From contig JAKUUM010000005.1 of assembly GCA_022447065.1 (NCBI GenBank), positions 1 to 64,000 on the forward strand: a DNA stretch of 64,000 bases, in the 5' to 3' direction. The notes under the pieces are model-generated. The model made no database searches, was not told the origin of the DNA, and was given only the letters and a program-made list of their open reading frames with translations. Below are positions 1 to 8,259 of the stretch, one piece after another; within the stretch, counting starts at the first letter, position 1; each line of letters opens with the position of its first letter. Made by a program: the position numbers and the translations under genes. The stretch is from SAR86 cluster bacterium. GTDB lineage: Bacteria > Pseudomonadota > Gammaproteobacteria > Magnimaribacterales > Magnimaribacteraceae.

Positions 1-28
1 TCTTTAATCAACCCATTGAGGGATAATT

Positions 29-895
29 ATGGTAATGCCTAAAGGCATAGGGATAGTCGATACCATGATCGGCTTTCCAGCTAATGATTTTTCCCAATAC
101 GATTTCATCCGTAAGCAGTTAAAAGATGGTTCCACCGATCTAGATTTTCCAGTGGAATATATGTTCAAAAATGTACCGAAAGAGCTTTACGGCAACAAGG
201 ACCCAATCTCGGTGACTTTGCATGAAATGGACCGATTTGGTGTCGAGATTGGTCTCATTGGAGCAGGTGGGGATGTTAGCCGTAAAGCTCTACAGACTTA
301 TCCTGATCGTTTTGTAGCACAAGGAGGTGTTGACCCTAATAAAGGCAAGGAGGGTATTCAAGATATGGTGCGTCAATTTGAAGAGTTTGGAGTACGATCA
401 TTCGGAGCCTTTAATGCCGGTTTTGATCCTCAAGTCGGCATTGATGACGAAGTGCTTATGTATCCGATTTATGAAAAATGCGTGGAACTTGATGTACCGA
501 TATTCTCTTGTGCGGGTGTACCCGGACCTAGATTACCCATGTGGCCTCAACATGTGGAGCGTATTGATAAGGTAATGTACGACTTTCCTGATTTAGTATT
601 TGTGACGCGTCATGGCTGCGAACCGTGGGTAGATCTTGCTGTTAAGCTAATGCTCAAATGGCCAAATCTGTATTATTCCACTTCTGCTTTTGCTCCCAAG
701 TATTACCCGAAGGAAATTATCGACTATGCCAATACTCGAGGAGCGGACAAGGTGATTTACGCTGGTTACTTTCCCATTGGGCTTTCTTTAGAAAGGATCA
801 TGACGGATATGCAAGATGTTGCTTTCAAAGAGGAGGTTTGGCCCAAATTCTTACGCGAAAACGCTTGTAAAGTTCTAAAGATAGAAGGGCACTAA
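29..895 (+). CDS. Amidohydrolase-2 family protein lacking the usual HxH metal motif
   Basis: A 288-residue protein that resembles the amidohydrolase-2 family (TIM-barrel metal-dependent hydrolases and decarboxylases). The C-terminal half carries typical family blocks: VFVTRHGCEPW near residues 190-200, then YYSTSAFAP and a late ADKVIYAGYFP block. The N-terminus reads GIVDTMIGFP where most members have a metal-binding D-x-H-x-H, so the HxH pair is absent here and activity may differ from classical amidohydrolases. A GAGGG ribosome site sits 6 bases before the ATG. It is 24 bases upstream of a GST gene on the same strand and they are probably co-transcribed. The substrate is unknown; breakdown of a cyclic or aromatic compound is a guess from the neighbours. 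Confidence 0.8.
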   Translation: MVMPKGIGIVDTMIGFPANDFSQYDFIRKQLKDGSTDLDFPVEYMFKNVPKELYGNKDPISVTLHEMDRFGVEIGLIGAGGDVSRKALQTYPDRFVAQGGVDPNKGKEGIQDMVRQFEEFGVRSFGAFNAGFDPQVGIDDEVLMYPIYEKCVELDVPIFSCAGVPGPRLPMWPQHVERIDKVMYDFPDLVFVTRHGCEPWVDLAVKLMLKWPNLYYSTSAFAPKYYPKEIIDYANTRGADKVIYAGYFPIGLSLERIMTDMQDVAFKEEVWPKFLRENACKVLKIEGH

Positions 896-919
896 TTCAA
901 TAAGATTAAAGAAAGTAAT

Positions 920-1645
920 ATGGAATTGTGGACAGCTCCAACCCCAAATGGCTGGAAAGTTAATATCATGTTCGAAGAGCTGGTTGAAGCCGGAATCAAT
1001 CTTCCTCAATTAAAAGTTAGGACCGTAAATCTTCAGAAAGGTGAACAATTTAGTAAAGAGTTTGTAAAACATAACCCTAACCAGAAAATACCTGTGCTGA
1101 TTGACGGAGATGTAAGCATCATGGAAAGTGGAGCTATATTGCAATATTTAGCTGAGAAGTATCCCACTGACTTACTCCCACCTAATGAGAAAAAGTGGGA
1201 AGTTTTGCCATGGTTGTATTGGCAGGTGGCTAATCTGGGACCAGTTTTTGGGAATAAATTAAGTTACACAAGGTACATGGATGACGTAGAAGAAACATTA
1301 AAATCCCACCCTTTAGAAAGATTTGAAAATGAAGCCAATCGTTTATTGAAAGTTCTCGATGGGCAATTAACCAAACATAAATACGTGAGCAGTGATAATT
1401 TTACGATAGCTGACATCGCTATTTATCCTTGGGTGAGAGGCTGGAAATGGAGCAAAATTGATATAACTAAATTCCCTCAAATCATGGATTGGGTAGACAG
1501 AGTTAGAGCTAGACCTGCTGTGGGCAGAGGTTTAGCTTATGGTGTCCCCAAGGAAGAAATAGATCAATGGAGTGAAGAAAGGAAAGCCCAATATGCTTCA
1601 TCGGGATCTACTATTGCTTCGAATGAGAATTTAGACAGAAGTTAA
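920..1645 (+). CDS. Glutathione S-transferase, Nu/YfcG-like
   Basis: A 241-residue cytosolic GST. The N-terminal thioredoxin-like domain opens with ELWTAPTPNGWKV, the loop used by YfcG/YghU-type enzymes, and contains the glutathione-contacting NQKIPVL and MESGAIL motifs. The all-helical C-terminal domain has the conserved FTIADIAIYPW segment. Members of this class conjugate glutathione or reduce disulfides. The gene follows the amidohydrolase-like gene and converges on the esterase downstream; both stop codons lie in one TTAA palindrome. The substrate cannot be read from the sequence. Start has only a weak AAGAAAG ribosome site. Confidence 0.88.
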   Translation: MELWTAPTPNGWKVNIMFEELVEAGINLPQLKVRTVNLQKGEQFSKEFVKHNPNQKIPVLIDGDVSIMESGAILQYLAEKYPTDLLPPNEKKWEVLPWLYWQVANLGPVFGNKLSYTRYMDDVEETLKSHPLERFENEANRLLKVLDGQLTKHKYVSSDNFTIADIAIYPWVRGWKWSKIDITKFPQIMDWVDRVRARPAVGRGLAYGVPKEEIDQWSEERKAQYASSGSTIASNENLDRS

Positions 1646-2688
1646 CGTCTACAAAAATTGGCGATACTCAAAGCGGTTTCATCACTAACTTCCATACAAC
1701 CTAAAAATATCTCAGTGCCATGGACTGTTCCCATTACCTGCCTGCACTGGGCTTCAACATCGGCTTCTCTTAGTAGACGATAAAAATTTACTCCCTCATC
1801 TCTAAGAGGATCGCACTCATTAACGATTATGTAAGTCCTGGGTAATCCTTTTACGTCTTCAACTGTACAAAAACTAGGCCAAGCCAGTGGATTCTTTTTA
1901 TTGAACTCTTCAACTCCATAAACCATAGCGCCATGAGAGATGTCGCTAGGACTATGAAGAGTAAGCAATATACCTTCGTTTTCTTCTGAAGAAGGATTCT
2001 CCGGAAGTGGCCAGTATCCAGCTATGTAAGGACATATCGGGTACATTCCAGTGATTAGATCTAAACAACCTTCTTGCTTTAGTCTCAAAGTAGTGGCAAT
2101 GGTTAAATTTCCACCGCCGCTCTCACCTGCAATTATTATTTTGTTTTTATCTATGTTTGATTGATCACTATTTAGATGCACCCATTTTATACCTGATACG
2201 CAATCGTTTAGACCCGCGGGATAAGGGGCTACCTCTTCTGCTGAAGAAGCCCATCTGGCGTTCCTAAAATCTACCATAGCAACCGCAACATTTTGACGAG
2301 CTATGCATCGACCCCAGGCCTGGTAAAGTTCATCAAAGCAAGAACTAATCTCCATTCCTCCGCCATGTATGTAATAAACACAAGGCAGTATTTCATCTGT
2401 ATCCGGTCGAATGTATTGAATCTTTATAGTGTTTCCATCTGGATCTGAGACAAATTCTTTTGTAGTAGTAGACAATCCATCATTGGGCACAACTTCCTTA
2501 TAATGAGATGAGTTATTTATTTGTTCCATTAAGGCTTGTCCTGCTTTTGCTTCTTCAGTTTTTTCAAAAGCCATTATTTCTTCTCTGCTAGAAAAACTGG
2601 AATCAAGAACAGAATCAAAATCTATTTCACCGAATGCATCCTTTATCCTCTTATCAATTCTTGGATCCTTCGCTATTTTATTGGGCAT
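1642..2688 (-). CDS. Alpha/beta hydrolase, HSL (fold-3) esterase family
   Basis: A 348-residue esterase of the hormone-sensitive-lipase family. The oxyanion-hole motif HGGG is at residues 108-111, the nucleophile elbow GESGG at 188-192 with Ser190, and the likely partners are Asp293 (in CDPLRDEG) and His323 (in TVHGTE). The catalytic set therefore looks intact. There is no signal peptide, so it acts in the cytoplasm on short acyl esters or similar substrates. Its ATG lies 2 bases after the stop of the upstream crotonase gene, so the two form an operon. It ends convergently with the GST gene, overlapping it by four bases. Confidence 0.88.
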   Translation of the reverse strand: MPNKIAKDPRIDKRIKDAFGEIDFDSVLDSSFSSREEIMAFEKTEEAKAGQALMEQINNSSHYKEVVPNDGLSTTTKEFVSDPDGNTIKIQYIRPDTDEILPCVYYIHGGGMEISSCFDELYQAWGRCIARQNVAVAMVDFRNARWASSAEEVAPYPAGLNDCVSGIKWVHLNSDQSNIDKNKIIIAGESGGGNLTIATTLRLKQEGCLDLITGMYPICPYIAGYWPLPENPSSEENEGILLTLHSPSDISHGAMVYGVEEFNKKNPLAWPSFCTVEDVKGLPRTYIIVNECDPLRDEGVNFYRLLREADVEAQCRQVMGTVHGTEIFLGCMEVSDETALSIANFCRR

Positions 2689-2690
2689 TT

Positions 2691-3512
2691 TTATTTCCCC
2701 TTAAAGACAGGTTCTTTTTTCTCTACAAATGCTTTGGCAGCATTTCTATGATCTTCGGTCTGTCCGCAATGTATATGGTGAGTGGCTTCAAGATCTAAAC
2801 AGTCGTCTACATCTCCTGCCATAGCCCTGTTAAGGTTCTCCTTCATATACCGATATGCAACGGAAGGACCGTTTGCCAATCTTAAGGCAATTTCCATAGT
2901 CTTTTCTTCCAGTTCTTCAGGTTCACAAACCCAATTCGTCAATCCTAGACCGAGTGCTTCTTCCGCACTGATTCTTTCAGATAGAAAATACAATTCTCTT
3001 GCTTTAGCAGAGCCAACTAGTTGAGTAAGGAAATAACTTCCTCCGTAGTCTCCCGAAAATCCTATTCTGGCGAATGCGGTGGTTAGCAAAGCCGAACTGG
3101 CCATAATTCTAAGATCACATGCCAAGGCATACGATAGTCCTGCCCCCGCTGCTGCTCCAGGTAAAGAGGCCAAAGTGGGTTTGGGCATCTTAAAAAGTTT
3201 TCCAGAAGTAGCTCTCTGATGGACTCTTTGACGATGTATGGCTGAATCAATAGTGTTGGTTCCGACTGTACCATCTCCTGCAGCAGCCATTCCTTTAACA
3301 TCACCACCAGCGCAAAATCCCTTACCTGCACCAGTTAAAACCACACAACGTATTTCAGTATCGGTTTCAAATTGTGCCAGCATTTCTTGCATTGCAGCAT
3401 TCATTTCTCCAGACATAGCATTTCTGGCTTCAGGCCTGTTCATTGTCAATATTCCTACTCCATTTTCTTTTGAAGCAAGAAGTTCTTGTGTTCCAGTGTC
3501 AATAGTACTCAT
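2691..3512 (-). CDS. Crotonase-superfamily enoyl-CoA hydratase/isomerase
   Basis: A 273-residue crotonase. The CoA-binding and oxyanion elements are visible at CAGGDVKG (67-74) and GAAAGAGLSYALACD (near 119-133). The first catalytic glutamate of true enoyl-CoA hydratases (in C-E-L) is missing, and the second catalytic position is Asp155 in GFSGDYGG. A catalytic Asp at this place is typical of PaaG/ECI-type isomerases, so isomerase or another crotonase reaction is more likely than simple hydration. It is the first gene of a two-gene operon with the esterase and is divergent from the secreted SGNH hydrolase gene. Confidence 0.85.
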   Translation of the reverse strand: MSTIDTGTQELLASKENGVGILTMNRPEARNAMSGEMNAAMQEMLAQFETDTEIRCVVLTGAGKGFCAGGDVKGMAAAGDGTVGTNTIDSAIHRQRVHQRATSGKLFKMPKPTLASLPGAAAGAGLSYALACDLRIMASSALLTTAFARIGFSGDYGGSYFLTQLVGSAKARELYFLSERISAEEALGLGLTNWVCEPEELEEKTMEIALRLANGPSVAYRYMKENLNRAMAGDVDDCLDLEATHHIHCGQTEDHRNAAKAFVEKKEPVFKGK

Positions 3513-3579
3513 TATATTTCTCCCTATTTATTAACTTTGTTATTCTACTAACGAAAGCGATGAGAGATAAAGCACTTAA

Positions 3580-4380
3580 ATGACAATAATAAGATTTTTC
3601 TTAATTCTTGCCCTGTTGTTCCAGCTTTCGTTAGGATTTGCTACAGAAAAGCCTGCAATCAAAGAGCCAAGGGATGAAAACCCGAAGTCACTTTTAATGA
3701 TTGGAAACAGTTTCATGTATTACAACAACGGGGTTCACAATCCCCTAATAAGGCTTATTAGAGCCAGTGGGGAGCTGGGTGAGGGGCATAGAATTAGATC
3801 AATTACCATCAATGGGTCTTCACTCAGTTGGCATGATGTTAATTCTTATATTAAGAATCCAAACATTGGGTCCTTTTCCATTAGCTCAAAAAACGTCCTA
3901 AGTAAGTACGACTTTTCCGGTTTTGACATGGCCATTATGCAGGATTGCAGTCAATGTCCCATTCACCCAGAAAGGAAGGATTTGTTTCATGATTACGTAG
4001 AGAAGCACAGTAATCTTTTAAAGAAAAATGGGATAGAACCTGCTCTTATGATGACTTGGGCATACAAAGACAAACCTGAGATGACCAGTCAATTAGCTAA
4101 AGAATACACAGTTGCTGGAAACAAAAATAATGTATTGGTAATTCCTGTGGGATTAGCTTATGAGAATTCAATGAAAGTCCACCCTGAAATTGATTTATAT
4201 AATTCTGATAAACGACACCCAAGCAAGGCAGGGACTTATCTTTCAGCTTGCATGATGTATGCATCAGTATTTCAGACTTCGCCTGTAGGCAACCCTTACA
4301 CATTTGATCTGGATAAAAACAGTGCTCTCAATTTACAAAAAGTCGCCTGGGCTACTCATCAAGAATATTATGAAAACTAA
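3580..4380 (+). CDS. Secreted SGNH-type hydrolase
   Basis: A 266-residue protein with an N-terminal hydrophobic signal segment (residues about 4-20). The motif MIGNSFMYYNNG places a nucleophile serine at residue 44, and DKRHPSKAG gives the Asp210-x-x-His213 pair expected in block V of SGNH hydrolases. It resembles the DUF4886-like branch of this fold. Such enzymes are esterases or carbohydrate deacetylases; the substrate is not evident. The stop codon overlaps the start of the next gene by 11 bases, so the two exported hydrolases are co-translated. Confidence 0.7.
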   Translation: MTIIRFFLILALLFQLSLGFATEKPAIKEPRDENPKSLLMIGNSFMYYNNGVHNPLIRLIRASGELGEGHRIRSITINGSSLSWHDVNSYIKNPNIGSFSISSKNVLSKYDFSGFDMAIMQDCSQCPIHPERKDLFHDYVEKHSNLLKKNGIEPALMMTWAYKDKPEMTSQLAKEYTVAGNKNNVLVIPVGLAYENSMKVHPEIDLYNSDKRHPSKAGTYLSACMMYASVFQTSPVGNPYTFDLDKNSALNLQKVAWATHQEYYEN

Positions 4381-5377
4381 ATCCATAACATTTATTCTTT
4401 TTCTAAGCTTATTCTTTGCTTTGCCAGTATCTGGTACAGAAATATCTTTAATGACTTACAACGTAGAGAATCTTTTCGACACCAAAGATGATATAGGAAA
4501 AGACGATAAAGCATTTCTTCCTGCGTCTTTTAAGAGGAACGCTTATCACAAGGGTCATTGCAAAGGAATTGAAGTAAAAAAATGGCGAGACGAATGTCTT
4601 TACCTAGATTGGAGTGAGGAAGCAAAGACAAAAAAAATATCAAATATAGTTAAAGTAGTCTCTTCTTATGATTCTGATGGTGCAGACGTCATTGCCTTTC
4701 AAGAAATTGAAAACCTAAATGTTCTGAAAGATTTATTTAAAGTACTGGAACCTTTTGGCTATTTAGATTTTGTTTTATTGGAAGGTAAAGATTATCGTGG
4801 CATAGATAGCGCAATTATTTCAAAATTTCCTATTAAGGAATCTAAGCTTCATTTCATTAAATTTTCACCTGGTTTCTCAATTAAAGACACCAGACCTATT
4901 CTTGAAGCTCAAATAGATTTATCTGGAAAAATATTAAGAGTTTACAGTGTACATTTTCCTGCACCTTTTCTTGATTCAGTTATGAGAAAGGATGCTTTTA
5001 ATTCTTTAGAAAGTTTACTTAAATCCCACAACGACCCTGTAGTGGCAATGGGCGACTTTAACGTAACCTCTGAAGAAGAATTAGAGTTGAACACTTTTCA
5101 AGAACAATCAAATATTTGGCAAGTTTCGCATCGTGAAGGCTGCGAAGAGTGCAGGGGAACTTATTATTACGAACCCAAAGATGACTGGTCTTTCTTGGAT
5201 GTTATATTGGTCTCAAAAGGAAGAGAAATAAGTTTCAAAGCTAATTCTATAAGTGTTCTGATAAATGAAACTAATGTCCTTAAGGACTCTGGTATACCAA
5301 AAGGTTTTGATGCTATTTCTATGGAGGGGGTCTCTGACCACTTTCCTGTTATTGCAAAGGTAAAATTTCCTAACTAG
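4370..5377 (+). CDS. Exported endonuclease/exonuclease/phosphatase-family protein
   Basis: A 335-residue EEP-fold protein. I place the start at the ATG at 4370, which begins a clear signal peptide (MKTKSITFILFLSLFFALPVSG); a longer frame from 4304 would bury it. Family motifs follow in order: LMTYNVENLFD, VIAFQEIEN (metal-binding Glu), VVAMGDFNV, and the terminal SDHFPV with the catalytic histidine. EEP proteins hydrolyse phosphodiesters or phosphomonoesters. Being exported, this one could release phosphate from nucleic acid or other organic phosphate in the periplasm. The start overlaps the end of the SGNH gene. Confidence 0.82.
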   Translation: MKTKSITFILFLSLFFALPVSGTEISLMTYNVENLFDTKDDIGKDDKAFLPASFKRNAYHKGHCKGIEVKKWRDECLYLDWSEEAKTKKISNIVKVVSSYDSDGADVIAFQEIENLNVLKDLFKVLEPFGYLDFVLLEGKDYRGIDSAIISKFPIKESKLHFIKFSPGFSIKDTRPILEAQIDLSGKILRVYSVHFPAPFLDSVMRKDAFNSLESLLKSHNDPVVAMGDFNVTSEEELELNTFQEQSNIWQVSHREGCEECRGTYYYEPKDDWSFLDVILVSKGREISFKANSISVLINETNVLKDSGIPKGFDAISMEGVSDHFPVIAKVKFPN

Positions 5378-5396
5378 TATAAAATTTTTTTTTCAG

Positions 5397-6656
5397 ATGA
5401 GCAAAACTCCAAATAAAAGAAGTCAATTTATGGGAGATAGTCCTCTTTTTTATAAGGAACCTATCAACCTTGAATCAGGTGAAGGCGTTTGGCTTTACGA
5501 TAAATCAGGAAAAAAATATTTGGATGTTTATAACAATGTCCCTGTTGCTGGGCATTGTCACCCAAGAATAATTGCTTCTTTGACTGATCAAGCTTCGAAA
5601 TTAAATGTGCATAGTCGTTACGTGAGTGACGTGGTGGTAGATTATTCTGAAAAGTTAATCTCGCTTCATTCAGACAACTTATCAAAATTACAAATGGCCT
5701 GCAGTGGTACTGAAGCAGTAGAAATTGCAATAAAGATGGCAAGGATTCACACAGGTGGAGAAGGCATAATTTGCTCAAATGCCACTTATCATGGAAATAG
5801 TCATGAAACCTTTAGAATGACAATTGGACCTTTTGAACCAGAGTTTAGGAGGGTTACTTATCCAGAATTTTATAGACCTATTGAAGAGGGCTTATCCGAA
5901 CAGGATCTATGCGAGCTATATGTAAAAGAAGTAGAAAAACAAATTAAAGGCTTTAAGCAAGACGGGATTAAATTTGCCGGACTAATTTTTTGTTCTATTT
6001 TTGCTAATGAAGGTTTACCAGACTTTCCTAAAGATTATTTAACCAAGGTATCTAAACTAGTAAGAGATTCTGGTGGAGTGGTAATTTTAGATGAAGTCCA
6101 AGCTGGATTTGGTAGAACTGGGACTTGGTGGGGCTATGAATTATCGAACGTCAGCCCGGATATAGTCGTTATGGGGAAACCGATGGGGTCCGGATTGCCG
6201 GTGAGTGGGGTTGTAGCCACGGAGGAAATAACCAATAGTTTTCATAAAAAAGCTTTCTACTTTAATACGACAGCAGCAACACCCCTGCAAGCAGCGGTTG
6301 GAAGAACTGTCATAGACATCATTCAAGATGAGGGCCTTATTGAGAATGCAGCAAAGGTAGGAAATTATCTCAAGAATGAATTAAAGAATATAAAGGATAA
6401 CTTTGATTTCCTAGGAGATGTAAGAGGACCAGGTCTATTTATAGGCTTAGATATAGTAGATAACAAAGAAGACAAGAATCCTGACAAAGATAAAGCTATA
6501 GAACTAGTCGAAAAGCTAAAAACTAGAGGTGTCTTAATTTCCAACGCAGGCCAATACAGAAACGTTTTAAAGTTAAGACCACCACTAATTTTTGACTCAA
6601 GTCATGCGGATCTCTTGCTAGAAAGGCTAGGGACTTCGTTCAAAGAAGTCAGTTAA
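5397..6656 (+). CDS. Class III PLP enzyme, AGXT2L (phospho-lyase)-like
   Basis: A 419-residue fold-type I, class III PLP protein. The PLP lysine is Lys261 in MGKPMGSGLP, preceded by the conserved VVILDEVQAGFGRTG. The N-terminal part (DVYNNVPVAGHCHP, then LNVHSRYV and VVDYSEKL) resembles the AGXT2L1/AGXT2L2 branch, whose characterised members are phospho-lyases for phosphoethanolamine and 5-phosphohydroxylysine rather than aminotransferases. The next gene is an APH-type kinase overlapping by one base, the same pairing known for hydroxylysine kinase and its phospho-lyase. A phospho-lyase role is therefore inferred; an ordinary omega-aminotransferase remains possible. Confidence 0.78.
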   Translation: MSKTPNKRSQFMGDSPLFYKEPINLESGEGVWLYDKSGKKYLDVYNNVPVAGHCHPRIIASLTDQASKLNVHSRYVSDVVVDYSEKLISLHSDNLSKLQMACSGTEAVEIAIKMARIHTGGEGIICSNATYHGNSHETFRMTIGPFEPEFRRVTYPEFYRPIEEGLSEQDLCELYVKEVEKQIKGFKQDGIKFAGLIFCSIFANEGLPDFPKDYLTKVSKLVRDSGGVVILDEVQAGFGRTGTWWGYELSNVSPDIVVMGKPMGSGLPVSGVVATEEITNSFHKKAFYFNTTAATPLQAAVGRTVIDIIQDEGLIENAAKVGNYLKNELKNIKDNFDFLGDVRGPGLFIGLDIVDNKEDKNPDKDKAIELVEKLKTRGVLISNAGQYRNVLKLRPPLIFDSSHADLLLERLGTSFKEVS

Positions 6657-7648
6657 TGTCTATAAATCAAGAAACTCTTTTTCAAGTAGCTCAAGATGCA
6701 ATAAAGCTTTGGGATATAGATTGTAAAAACTTATCTTTCTATTTTCAGAGTGAAAATACTGTCTATCGAGTTGAGGATAGTAATCAAAACTTATTTGCAC
6801 TAAGAATTCATCGACCTGGTTATCACAACTTAGATTCTCTTAAATCTGAACATCTATGGACTTCCTTTTTAAAAGATAATGGACTTCATGTACCTGAAGC
6901 TTTAAACACAATTAAAAACGAGGCTTATGCCGAAGTCAGAATTGACGGCACTGAACAAATTCTTCATGTTGGTTTAGTCAAATGGATACCAGGGGTTCGG
7001 TTGGCAGATAAAATTAAAGGAGATTATGGCGAAGAGCTTATCTCAAGATCTTATAGACAGCTTGGAGAAATAATAGCTCAAATGCACAACTTGTCCGTGA
7101 ACTTTCGAGCACCTACTTCTTTCTCCAGACATGCGTGGGATGAAGAAGGCCTTATGGGAGAAAAACCATTTTGGGGAAGATTTTGGGAAATAAAAAAAGC
7201 TTCCTCTAGTCAAAGAAATGACCTTTTAACAGTTAGAAATAATATCTATAAGATTCTGAAACTCCTTCCCAAAGAAAATAAATTCAGCATGATTCATGCT
7301 GATCTTCATTTAGAGAATATTTTAAGTTTTGATAACTCTTTAACAGTGATAGATTTTGATGATTCTGGATTTGGTTGGCATTCATGTGACTTGGCTCATG
7401 CTTTGTGGAATCCAGAATTACGTTCGTCACCTCTCTATAAAAAAGCATATGAATCAATTGTGGCGGGTTACGTTGAGACAAGAGAAGATTCAGATTCGGT
7501 AATAGAGAAGATCGAACTTTTTTTATTAATTAGAAGTTTAATGATTCTTAGATGGGCAGAGGATAGAAAAGAGTTGGGATATGACGCCATGATTCCAAGT
7601 GTTTTAGAATCTGCATTAGAGACAGCAAAAGAAATCAATCTTTTATAA
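6656..7648 (+). CDS. APH-family small-molecule kinase (phosphotransferase)
   Basis: A 330-residue protein with the aminoglycoside-phosphotransferase/choline-kinase fold. The catalytic loop IHADLHLENIL contains the base Asp216, and VIDFDDSGFG contains the Mg-binding Asp233. The start overlaps the stop of the PLP-enzyme gene by one base (TAATG), so translation is coupled. In characterised systems this kinase family phosphorylates an amino-alcohol such as hydroxylysine, and the partner PLP enzyme then eliminates phosphate and ammonia. That pairing suggests the role here; the substrate is not visible. Confidence 0.8.
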   Translation: MSINQETLFQVAQDAIKLWDIDCKNLSFYFQSENTVYRVEDSNQNLFALRIHRPGYHNLDSLKSEHLWTSFLKDNGLHVPEALNTIKNEAYAEVRIDGTEQILHVGLVKWIPGVRLADKIKGDYGEELISRSYRQLGEIIAQMHNLSVNFRAPTSFSRHAWDEEGLMGEKPFWGRFWEIKKASSSQRNDLLTVRNNIYKILKLLPKENKFSMIHADLHLENILSFDNSLTVIDFDDSGFGWHSCDLAHALWNPELRSSPLYKKAYESIVAGYVETREDSDSVIEKIELFLLIRSLMILRWAEDRKELGYDAMIPSVLESALETAKEINLL

Positions 7649-7652
7649 AAGA

Positions 7653-8234
7653 ATGAATCAAAATAAGATAATTCGAGGTGATACGAAAGAAAAAGAAGCT
7701 GCCAAGAGCGTTCTCATTATGGCTTTTAGTTCGGATCCATGGATGAGATGGTGGTGGCCTGAGCCACAAGTTTATTTAAAAAACATGACTCTTTTCATGA
7801 ATGAGTACTTGGCCATCTCAATACCAGCAAAAGGAACTTATGTGGTTGAAGACGGCTCTGGAGCATCAGTATGGTTACCTCCAGGGTATCTTGTAGAAGA
7901 CAGAGTCCTCGCTCCTGCAGTAATGGAAATACCTAAACCTAGACAAGAGCATGCTTTTAAGATGTTTGAACAATTTCATCGATGTCATCCAGAAGAAGAC
8001 CACTGGTATTTACCTTGGATAGGTGTTGATCCTTTACAACATGGGCAAGGGTTGGGTTCAAGTATGCTCAAAGAAGTATTAACATTAGTAGATGAACAAG
8101 GAAAGGTGGCTTATTTAGAATCTTCCAATCCTCTGAATATAAGTTTGTATGAACGACATGGTTTCAAAGTTGTTGATAGAATACAGGAGGGCGACTCTCC
8201 CCCAGTTCATCCAATGACAAGGCAGCCGAGATAG
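7653..8234 (+). CDS. GNAT family N-acetyltransferase
   Basis: A 193-residue GNAT protein. The acetyl-CoA pyrophosphate loop is seen in WIGVDPLQHGQGLGSSML (Q-x-x-G-x-G type), followed by the typical LESSNPLNISLYERHGF segment near the C-terminus. It lies 4 bases after the kinase gene and 25 bases before the amine oxidase, in one plus-strand run, so acetylation of an amine intermediate is a plausible but unproven role. Confidence 0.85.
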   Translation: MNQNKIIRGDTKEKEAAKSVLIMAFSSDPWMRWWWPEPQVYLKNMTLFMNEYLAISIPAKGTYVVEDGSGASVWLPPGYLVEDRVLAPAVMEIPKPRQEHAFKMFEQFHRCHPEEDHWYLPWIGVDPLQHGQGLGSSMLKEVLTLVDEQGKVAYLESSNPLNISLYERHGFKVVDRIQEGDSPPVHPMTRQPR

Positions 8235-8259
8235 TTTATTTAAAATATAAAGAATTAAT

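Noticed and set aside
4304-4369. Upstream extension of the EEP-family gene
   Set aside because: It would place 22 residues before a clear signal peptide and lies inside the previous gene.
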